From contig OX336388.2 of assembly GCA_946902985.2 (NCBI GenBank), positions 1,504,328,545-1,504,392,544 of the forward strand: a stretch of DNA of 64,000 nucleotides, given 5' to 3'. This DNA is from Meconema thalassinum. Its lineage: Eukaryota; Arthropoda; Insecta; Orthoptera; Tettigoniidae. The position numbers and the translations under genes are program-made. This document shows positions 55,494-64,000 of this stretch, one piece after another. Numbering within the stretch: position 1 is the stretch's first letter; each line of letters starts with the position of its first letter. The notes under the pieces were generated by a model. That model was not told the origin of the DNA, searched no databases, and worked only from the letters and a program-made list of their open reading frames with translations.

Positions 55494-57295
55494 TAATTAA
55501 GTAATTAATTTGATAATGGTATTCTACGGTAGGGTACAGGTATTTTTTTAACCATTTGAGGTAGAAATGTATTCTCTCTCTGATACTAGCGACGGTCGCA
55601 GATATACCACGCCCGAAACAGGTAAGTCGAGGTCCTTACTTCGAGACCTATTTGTGTACATATTTTGTGAATATATTTTGTAGATACAGTTGTGCCATGC
55701 CTTTATTTACAGTGTCGGAGAAACATCGTTGTTGCCTACACTCATCGTTGTTTTCAAATGTTGTTTGTCATCGTACGAAGTGTGAGCATTGAATATTCTT
55801 ATTATTGCATTGATGCAAATTTGCATATAGTATAGCATTCATTTTTAGTCTTTGGTTTTGTCTTGCATAAGATGATATTTGAAGGGATATTGCACGCATC
55901 TCAGTTATTGTATATTAGTATAGTTGACATACACCCATAAACTCTGACAGACAGTATCGAATTCGAGACCCGAAATGAGGTATCGAGTCTTGAGTTCGAT
56001 CCTTGGATAATCGTGTTCTCATGCATTGGTGTTTATTATAATGTGCTAGTATAGCATATCTCAAGTCCTATTGAAGTGTACATCTGTTGCATACACGAGA
56101 GCTTATAGATAAATGTACCAATTTTATATCCACAAAAAAAAAAGGGGGCAAGGTTTGTGTTAAGAATTTGGATGCATAAGAAGTGTATCTTTATGAGAGT
56201 ATTTTAATCCATACAAGGGATCATACAGGCGGTATTGCCAGATTATATTATGATATTAGATCATGGTTGGAAAAGCCCTTGCTTAATAGTGTGATGCACG
56301 AATGATTTAATTAAAGTAATGTTAATTTACATGGTGCATTACGTTATGGTGAGATGACATGATGCTTGATGTAATGAGCTCACAGTGTGGAATTTTCAAT
56401 GAGTGCAATACTGATTATAGTGAGATCAGATCATAATTTTGCTTACGTGTTTGATCAAAGATGGATTAATTAATATATGTAATTATTAATTTGAATAATT
56501 TATTAATGGTCTTTAATTGGATTGATATTGCTCAATCGGGATTGAATGATTTGATTGATCGCTTTGATTCACTTAATTAATCAAATTGATTGTGTAATTA
56601 ATTTAATTGATATCCAATTAATTTAGATTTTGATTTTGATCATTCTTTTTCATTCAATTTTGTTATTTTTGGAATCCGTTTGGATTGATTTTGAGTAGAT
56701 TATTTTGGAGTTTTAAACTTATTTTGGATTTGCTTCAGAATTTCATGATTTATTAGTTTAATTTCACCTTAATTCATTTCTCATTAAGATTTTGATTCTC
56801 TTATTTTGATATTTTGTTTTACTCTTTCTTTTTTTTGGTTAATAAAGTTAATAAAGTTGCTTTCCTTTTATTTGAATTCTGTGTGTGATGATTCATTGAT
56901 CAGCCCTATCGATCTTCCAAATGGTGTATGCCAGGACAGTTGTTAGCTTGAAGTAGGAACGCTCCGCCCCCGAGGAATGAATCCTGTCCTGAAGGTCCTA
57001 TGTTCAAAAGGGTACATAAGGCATGGGTAGATTGTTATCTATCCTTTCGTCGACCTTCTTTTATTTATGGAAGATCATAGTGGTTAACACACACAGACGC
57101 AATCGGGTGACCTGCATACTATGATTTATCATGTGATGCCCTATCGTACGGCATGGTAGATGCGTTTGAGCTTCATGCATCCGTATGGGGTCGATTTCCC
57201 GAAGCATCCCCGAAGGCATTAGCTGCCCCGGCGGGAGTCCCTATCCGGGGATAACCCCGCGAAACCCGGCCATCCGTGGTGGTGTGGCCGAACCG

Positions 57296-57309
57296 TGGCG
57301 CCCAACGTG
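57296..57309 (+). other. Primer binding site, tRNA-Lys
   Basis: TGGCGCCCAACGTG is exactly complementary to the 3' end (with CCA) of a typical insect tRNA-Lys; matching stops after 14 bases. It primes minus-strand synthesis. Confidence 0.75.
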
Positions 57310-57745
57310 ATAGGGGCAGATGCTTGAAGCATTCGTGGAACTCAAGCAATTAACAGTTACTGTGTTTCAGATTTATTGTTATTTTAACATTTTAATTACA
57401 CAGAAAGCTGAATAAAACCCTTTAAAGTTTCGATATTGAGTTTCCATGAGGGACTCATAGAGCCTTATTTGGTGAGGTTTACGGAAGGCATTAATTTCTT
57501 TGTAAAATTGATGTTTTTCAAGAGTCCACGAAATGTTGTTGTTGTATACGGGGATTAGATTTGTTTTTACTTTATTAACACTGCGCGATTAATTACCTAA
57601 ATTCCAGAGAGGGGGATATTGTTTGGTTGAAACAGATACTCATTGAAGGATTCACATAAAGGATTGAGATGTGCTATGCACTTGTGTAGTTGTAGTCGTT
57701 GTTCAGCATGGGTTGGTGCAGCTCCGTTTATTTATACTGATTGTA

Positions 57746-58420
57746 ATGGCGTCTTTAGAAGACATTAAGGCTCTGATGGAGCAGATGAGTTGAGAATAGT
57801 TAGCACAGTTAGCACAGTTAGCACAACAGGGAGCGCAATTAACAGAACAGATAGCGCAGTTGAAGGTTGACAACCAAGAACAGTTAGCACAACAGGGAGC
57901 GCAATTAACAGAACAGATAGCGCGGTTGAAGGCCGACAATCAAGAACAGTTCGCACAACAGGGAGCGCAATTAACAGAACAGATAGCGCAGTTGAAGGTT
58001 GAAAATCAAGAACAGTTAACACAACAGGGAGCGCAATTAAGAAATGACATTCATGAACAGATAACACAACAGGGGGCTAAATTGACACAACAATTAGGTC
58101 AGTTGAGGGTTGACAACGAGACACAATTCGATGACAATAGGTCGGAAATGAGTCGAATAAGTCGCACCTGCGAACAGAACAATGTGCAAATGCGAGAACA
58201 CAGGGCCGCAATTGAGAGTCAGGTCGATAGTCTCACCCAGAGAATAACAGCTTTGGAAATCGGTACACAGGCACATATATCCACAGTTGAGAAGGGACTC
58301 GTTGCTGCACGAGCAGACATTGATGAGTTACAAGACGGCCTCATGGAAACATCAACTAGAATCGAATCAGTTGAGATTGACGTTTCCAAGTTCAAAGAAG
58401 AAGTCAAAGAAACCTGGTGA
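57746..58420 (+). pseudogene. gag: Gag N-terminal region of Gypsy element 2, with 66-bp repeats and stops
   Basis: ATG at 57746 begins M-A-S-L-E-D-I-K-A-L, but TGA at 57791 and TAG at 57797 interrupt the frame at codons 16 and 18, and TGA at 58418 interrupts it again, all in one phase with the long frame that follows. Between 57816 and 58130 four to five units of 66 bp (22 codons, Q-Q-G-A-Q-L-T-E-Q-I-A-Q-L type) repeat in tandem; they are Gln/Leu-rich with heptad-like spacing and should form a coiled coil. The repeat number probably varies between copies. Gag would form the particle; this copy could not make a full-length product without suppression. Confidence 0.75.
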
Positions 58421-61400
58421 GTGATAAGAGAGGAATTAAAGGAATGTCAGGAAGGAAAAGGTGAGGCATGGATTCAGGATAGAGAAGATCCCAGGAGAGA
58501 CAGGGAGATGGCATACGAGGACCTTCGTAAGGAAATTAAGGAAGAAAATAAGAACATGTTGCGAGAATTTGGGGAAGATAAAAAGAGACGTCACAGAGTG
58601 GAAATGGATCTGTTATCTCGACTCGAGAAACAGGAGAACAAGCAGGCCAAAAATGAAGTAAAGATTTCGATACAAGATAGAGCCATAACTGACCTACAGA
58701 TGGGGATGGTCAGACCAGCAACAGAGACCCATAGAGTGGATAAAACAGGATTCCAGGAACAGCTCAACCTCGGAGATGATGGGAGGTCATATAGTCCTGA
58801 ATTTCGAGACATAAGAGGACAGATGTCAACGCCAGTGGAGCAAAACATGACTACTCAAGTGGTGCAAGTCATACGGATGAATGACGATCGGCCAAATAAA
58901 TTTTCTGGCACAACAAACGTCACGCCAAAAGGTTTTCTCCGGGAGGTGATGGAGTATATAAAAGAGACCAAGGTTCCTGAAGACCGTCAGCTAAGAACAG
59001 TGGAAAAGCTTCTGACTGGTAACGCTCTACAGTGGTTCAGGAGTTTCCGTTACACATTCAACACCATGGAGGAATTCCGGGAGGTATTATTAAAGAAATA
59101 CTGGAGCTTATCAGCTCTACAGAATTTGCGGGCTGAGTTATACGCTCGTCGATACAGTACGACATCCCCAACGAAATACTCTGAGTATTTCATAACCCAA
59201 TTGCACAGGATGAAGGAACTTGACATGCCACCGTCGGAGGAGGAAATGGTAACATCAATTGAAAAACAGCTACCACTTGCGGTACAACAGATCATGGCGA
59301 CGGCAGATGTAAAAACCGCGACGCGTGCAGAGGAAATACTTCGCCATTTGAATGAAACCACGGTGCACAGTCCGCAACGAACACATCGGACAGTAGAAAA
59401 CGTCAATTCGGCTGAAATCTCGGAGCCACTTTGTAAACGACGAAAAGGAATGAATGCTGACGCCATGGAAAAACAAACGAGATGGGAACAACAAGGACGC
59501 CAGAATCCTGGATATGGAACCCAACAACTTGAGATGCCTCAGAATGCTGGATGGAGACGCGAATGGAGATACAGCGGAACATGGAGAGCGGATAGAGGAA
59601 CATCTAGGCCCAACCCTTGGAGAGGAAGGGGTTTCTGGAGAGGCAGATCCTCATGGACTCGAGGAGGAAGACCATGGCAAAATCGGAGGCCGCATCCATC
59701 GCATCAAGAAGAGATGGAACGATGGCATCGAGGAACACAAAGATACCTGGATGAGCTCCATGCCCAAGATTTACGGAAGGAAGAAGAAGAGGATAAGTGG
59801 ACGAGAGGTATGGAAGCGAGGCAGAATCCGGACGTAGTGGAAACTGGGGCCGAAAGTCTAGAATTTCAGGCTAGCCAGAGGTCTAGAGGACAAAAACTAG
59901 GGAAGCGTCCCAAGATAAAAAAAACGTCAATTTTAGGCCATCAGGGCGAGGCAGACAATTTAAATGGGTCGTATAGATACATAGTTGTCGCTCAGATAAG
60001 TGACTGGGTGCTGAAAGAAGAGGAATTGACCGAGGATCTAAAGGGGCCAGAAATCAAAGTTATTAGAGAATTACCGGTCATACATGCCCGAGTAGGAGGC
60101 TTAACTGTCAGATGCATGGTGGATACAGGAGCTAGCATTAGCATAGTCTCACAAGCATTGGTGAATGAGTTGGGAAAGCATTTCAAGATCCCGATCTTGC
60201 CCCTGTCCTATGTTAAAATTAAAGGTATCATTCCAGACAAATCCACCACATGCAAATTTCAAACTTTTCTAGATATTGACGTGCAAGGGTACAGCATGCC
60301 ACACCCATTCCTCATAATGAGCAAAGTAAGTTATAATGTCATCTTAGGGGCAGACTTTATTCGGGAATATGGTGCCGTCATTGATTTGGCCAATAGAATC
60401 ATCCAATTTAAAATTGTGGACGAGGATCGTGCCATGAAGATCCCGTTGAATCCGGACGTTCCCAGAAATTCGGAAGAGATATGGATGGTACAGAGTTGCA
60501 GCAAGGTGAATCAACGGCTCAATGACATTGACGACGAATTAATAAGACCCGAGATATGGACCACGACCACAGAGGATGAGGTCGAAGAACCTGAGGCGAA
60601 ATTTGCAGAGAAAATGCAAGAGGCAAAAATTAATGATGACGATCGGATTAAGCTGGGGGAGATATTGAAACGGCATCGACAAGTTTTTGATTCTAAACCA
60701 GGGAGGATCAAAGGGTTTAAATATGCGATGCAAATTAATGACTGGTCACCTTTCAAGAAAAAGGCATACCCTGTTGCTGAAAAATACGTCAAAGAAGTTG
60801 CCGCGACTCTGAAGAAGATTGAAGAAGGAGGTGTGATCGCCAAGATGGCTACTCCTTTTGTGAACCCCTTGGTGGTAGTTTGGAAACCCAACGGGACAGT
60901 GCGAGTCTGTTTGGACGCACGAGAAATTAACGAGAGATTGATCCCAGAATATGATCAGGCTCCACCAATCAAGGAGATAATCCGAAAGTTCAGGAACAAG
61001 GTCTATTTCAGTTCAATTGACTTAACGAGCAGTTATCATCACCTGGAGTTGGATGAAAGATCACAACTGCTCACAGGGTTTCTGTTTGATCAGCAGAGCT
61101 ATGTATTTCAGAGGTTACCATTTGGCATTAAGACGACCGGGTCGGCGTTAATCAGGGCTCTCGAGCGTAATCTGACGCCAGAAGTCAAGAGCATAACCAC
61201 CCGGTACGTGGACGACATCTTACTGGCTTCTGAAGATTTGGATGAACACTTATCAAACTTGGAGAAGTTGTTAGCTAACCTCGAACAGGCAAATTTCAAA
61301 ATCAACATTGAGAAGTATCATTTTTGCCAAAGGGAAGTCTTATATTTGGGTCATGTTATTGATGGTGAAGGTATCAGCCCGAATCCAGCTAAATTGGAAG

Positions 61401-62239
61401 CAATTCGGAACTTCCCGAAGCCTACGAGAGTGAAGCATGTTCGCCAATTTTTAGGCATATGTAACTTCTTCGCTGATCATTGTCCGGGGTATACAGAGGT
61501 AATGGCTCCACTACAAAATATGCTGCACAAAAACAACCGATGGGCATGGAATGATGAATGCGAAAGCGCTTTTAGGAAGGCCAAGGAATTATTAACCGGA
61601 AGCATTAAGTTGGGTTACCCTGATTTTACACGTCAGTTCATCTTACAAACTGACGCATCACAAATTGGAGTCGGTGCAATGTTATACCAGGAAGACCCGG
61701 AAAATCCTCAGACTAAAACTTATCTAGCTTTTGCAAGTCGCAAATTGAGGACACATGAGATGAATTATACTATCACAGAGCGAGAGTTGTTGTCTATAAT
61801 ATTCGCTCTACAACAGTGGAGAAAAATTGTGTATGGATTCAAAATTCTCATCAGAACAGACCATAGAAGCCTGGTTTTTCTATTGAAAACGCCGATGGCA
61901 GGAGAAAGGGTCAATAGGTGGTCGCTGTACGTCCAGCAGTTTGACATCACAATTGAGCACTGTCCGGGAAGATTCAACCTAATACCGGATATTTTAAGCC
62001 GAAATCCAGACCAAGAGGATCAGATTGAGTCTGTGAACCAAATTGAACTCACCCGGCCAGATCAAGAATTTTTGGAAAAATTAAGGGGTATCAAAATTGA
62101 ACAAGAGAAGGATCCTTGGATGAACATGATCATAAATTACTTCAAGAAAAAGTTACAACCTGGAACTCCCGCATCATCGAGGCAGAGAAAATGTCTGATA
62201 ATTATATTTGGTATAACGAGTTGTTACACAAGTTCGTAG
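58421..62239 (+). pseudogene. gag-pol: Gag-Pol of Gypsy element 2: capsid region, protease, reverse transcriptase, RNase H
   Basis: Open for 1272 codons. The first 150 are charged and coiled. About residues 150-340 have the capsid-like pattern (L-T-G-N-A-L-Q-W-F near residue 200, L-R-A-E-L-Y-A-R-R near 245). An Arg/Gly/Trp-rich stretch near 390-430 takes the place of a zinc knuckle; no CCHC is seen. Protease: M-V-D-T-G-A-S near 60115-60135 and L-G-A-D-F-I near 60345. Reverse transcriptase: W-K-P-N-G-T-V-R-V near 60890, S-S-I-D-L-T-S-S-Y-H near 61010 and R-Y-V-D-D-I-L near 61201. RNase H: Q-T-D-A-S-Q-I-G near 61650, T-E-R-E-L-L near 61780, R-T-D-H-R-S near 61853. After about 62155 the frame is lost. 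Confidence 0.88.
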
Positions 62240-63357
62240 ACGCAGATCGTACCAAATTGAGGATTATGGTACCGCCCTCGTTGCAGAAAGGGTTGGTTTC
62301 GCACGCACATAGTATTTCAGGTCATGGTGGAATTGACAAAACTAGCTCTTTAATCCAGGAGACATTTGTGTGGCCGAAGTTACGTGAGACCACCCAAAGA
62401 GCACTAAAGACGTGTGACCAATGTCAAAGAGTGAAGCCCAACTCGTTTTTGATGAAGCAGTATCCGAAACCATTATTGCCTCAAAAGCCGTGTGAGCTCA
62501 TCGCCATGGATGGATACGGTCCATTGCCCAAAGGCAGAAGGGGATGTAAATACATCTTGGTCAGCATAGACGTATTTTCAAAATACGTGGTCTTATGCCC
62601 TCTTAAGAAGATGAATACCCGTCAGGTTTTGAACCGAATCAAAGCTAAAGTAATACCCACGTTTGGAGGGATAGAATTTTGCCTCACGGACCACGGAAGT
62701 TATTTCACCAGCGCCGAATTTAGACGGGAAATGGCAAGATTGAATATTCAACACGTCCTATGCTCTGTTCGTCATCCAGAGGGAAATCCGTCGGAACGAA
62801 TTATGAGAGAAATTGCCAAGTTCTGTCGAATATACTGTCCACAACAACACTGGAAATGGGTGGATGTATTGCCGATAATTGAATCGTGTATCAATAATAC
62901 CATACACGAAAGCACGGGTCGGATTTCCGCGGTTGTGCATTTCAACCGACACCCTGATCGACCATGGAATAATGTTGTACCGTGTCCAGTAGACGCCAGA
63001 CTGAGCCATGAGTTAGTGATCAGAGACACAGCGTCATATTTGAAGAAACAGGCTGAGCGCCGTTTAAGAAGGGTAACGAATAGGAGGTTTCATCGACCAC
63101 TTGAATTAGAAGAACTGGTGCTCGTGAAGAAGCCGGCATCATCCGATCCTCAGGCACGAGTATATGCTAAATTTTGTGAGTAGTTCCATGGACCGTACAA
63201 GATTACCAAGGTGATTGGGAACAATGCGTACATGGTCAAACATCTGGAAACAGGAGTGGAAGCAATCTACAACGCTCAGAATCTAAAGGTTTATTACCCG
63301 ATGGAAGAAGAAGATACGGGCCAACAAGTCAATGTTATTGAGGAAGAGAAGGAATGA
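62140..63357 (+). pseudogene. pol: Integrase of Gypsy element 2, frameshifted, with one internal stop
   Basis: Coding continues in frame 1 from about 62160 after a one-base change of phase. The zinc domain has H-A-H-S-I-S-G-H and C-D-Q-C. The catalytic triad is present: D in A-M-D-G-Y-G-P at 62509-62511, D in L-T-D-H-G-S at 62689-62691, E in N-P-S-E-R-I near 62792. TAG at 63181-63183 breaks the frame, but similar sequence (F-H-G-P-Y-K-I, typical of the integrase C-terminus) follows in the same phase to TGA at 63355-63357. The integrase would insert cDNA into the host chromosome; the breaks make it inactive here. Confidence 0.85.
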
Positions 63358-63476
63358 TCGGAAGGTCAGCGTACTCAACATTTAAACGATGCATGACAGA
63401 GTGACCATTAGGAAGGGAGATGAAATTAATGAATCTCGAAAAACCATCACATCCTGTAGATAGTTTTTCGAAACCC
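63358..63476 (+). other. Retrotransposon 3' untranslated region
   Basis: Short segment between the end of pol and the polypurine tract; no envelope gene. Confidence 0.6.
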
Positions 63477-63491
63477 AAGGAGGGGAAAAGA
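63477..63491 (+). other. Polypurine tract of element 2
   Basis: AAGGAGGGGAAAAGA directly before TGCGCCC, the start of the 3' LTR. Confidence 0.85.
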
Positions 63492-64000
63492 TGCGCCCTT
63501 ATCCTATAGGCCCCAGGCTAAGTCCGCATGGTTCTTGGTCATGCGGATTGTATATCGTTTAAATGAGCTTCAAATTACAGAGGAGAAGGAAACCGGATTG
63601 CAAATTATTTAATCATGGCAAGCGCCCGATCTAGGTTGCAAGTCGAGCTCATGTACGTCGCAGGCAGTACCAGCGACGTATTGCCCAAAGTTTGCCAATA
63701 CAGCGAAGTCTAGAACATGTTTCTATGCTACGCATCGACCAGAACAGGTGCAACATTTCAAGGACTTCTTGGGAAGCTGACCTCGATAATTTGTTATCGT
63801 ATGTTCTACGCTACGCCGCAAGTTAGCAAAGCCCCGCCCCTAAATCACTAAATAAATAAATTGTGACAATACGATAACACCCAGGGTCGAACCCTTAACG
63901 TCACTAAACCTGGAATATTCCTAAGATTTTTCGCCAGTCATCAAACTGAATAGATCATCATGATATCATTAAATCGATGATCAAGGAAATTAGTTCCTTA
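63492..64000 (+). repeat. 3' LTR of element 2, cut by window end
   Basis: Matches 50033-50540 to the last base of the window, with about five substitutions and a one-base indel. Confidence 0.9.

Larger units (their letters stand above)
50033..57295 (+). repeat. 5' LTR region of element 2 (very long, contains a Penelope insertion)
   Basis: Begins TGCGCCC at 50033, and the primer site starts at 57296. If all of it is LTR it measures about 7.26 kb, or about 4.84 kb without the 2.42-kb Penelope insertion and its duplication. The right boundary does not end in CA (…gccgaaccg) and only the first 509 bp can be checked against the 3' LTR, so the true LTR may be shorter and followed by leader. The region holds AAT microsatellites and an A/T-rich segment with AATAAA near 56840. 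Confidence 0.55.
50033..64000 (+). mobile_element. Ty3/Gypsy LTR retrotransposon 2, long LTR, 3' end outside window
   Basis: The sequence from 50033 (TGCGCCC) recurs at 63492 after a polypurine tract, so these are the two LTR starts. In between lie a tRNA-Lys primer site, gag, protease, reverse transcriptase, RNase H and integrase. Over the 509 bp that can be compared the LTRs differ at about five sites plus one indel (about 99 per cent identity). The long LTR and tRNA-Lys primer recall the Osvaldo/Ulysses/Woot group of insect Gypsy elements; that placement is inference. Confidence 0.85.

Noticed and set aside
57791..57799. Programmed readthrough at TGA/TAG in gag of element 2
   Set aside because: Two stops within three codons near the N-terminus, not at a domain border; more likely mutations.
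58219..59603. Several minus-strand ORFs of 62-138 codons
   Set aside because: Antisense shadows of the gag-pol frame on the plus strand.
62150..62180. Programmed -1 frameshift between RNase H and integrase of element 2
   Set aside because: No convincing slippery heptamer was seen, and Gypsy elements do not shift frame here; a one-base deletion is simpler.

Overview
This is a eukaryotic, almost certainly insect, repeat-rich intergenic window. I found no host protein-coding gene with exon structure and no convincing functional tRNA or rRNA gene. The transposon mix points to an arthropod with a large genome: Ty3/Gypsy LTR elements, a Penelope-like element, Helitron/Helentron-type rolling-circle elements, tRNA-derived SINEs, LINE tails and a mariner relic. 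A frequent SINE-like tail (GGCCCCTTAAAACAAC followed by ATC repeats, near 15.9 kb) suggests a polyneopteran insect, but that is inference only.

Layout. 1-15 kb: rolling-circle-like elements that share one design. They start TTTTTAGCCTAC with a 5' hairpin, carry a microsatellite and about 290-293 bp internal tandem units, and end with an inverted copy of the start, a small hairpin and CTTGTT. I call them Helentron-associated (HINE-like). Among them are a Helitron-like block with a 163-bp tandem array, a SINE, a CAGTGGCGTAC-ended MITE and one C/D composite repeat. 15-28 kb: mariner and LINE relics, foldback repeats, and several decayed Helitron copies (17.6-24.3 kb, minus strand) that keep fragments of the Rep-side and helicase coding regions. 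These are interleaved with a repeat called R, a SINE with a clean target duplication, and tRNA-like sequences.

28-31.7 kb: another HINE-like copy, C repeat and F repeat, with a LINE tail inserted in F. 31.7-41.5 kb: a complete Ty3/Gypsy retrotransposon with 1.83-kb LTRs. Its gag and pol are in one frame, separated by a single UGA followed by CGG; pol carries a stop and frameshifts. 41.5-50.0 kb: F repeat, tandem C/D repeats with a SINE, a Helitron 3' end with helicase C-terminus, a LINE split by a 1.17-kb foldback element, and a four-unit tandem array related to F.

50.0-64.0 kb: a second Ty3/Gypsy element whose 3' LTR runs off the window. Its inferred 5' LTR is very long (about 4.8 kb after subtracting an insertion). 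A 2.4-kb Penelope-like element with 766-bp inverted terminal repeats, two hammerhead-like motifs, a GIY-YIG endonuclease and a 12-bp target duplication sits inside it. The gag-pol region is nearly complete but has in-frame stops and one frameshift.

The two LTR elements and the Penelope element once supplied their own reverse transcriptase and integrase or endonuclease. Most other repeats are non-autonomous. Recurrent sequence motifs inside the repeats (perfect RFX X-boxes, YY1/Pho-like CAAGATGGCGGC) are the most unexpected non-coding signals. The UGA-CGG gag/pol junction is the most testable candidate for an unusual coding mechanism.
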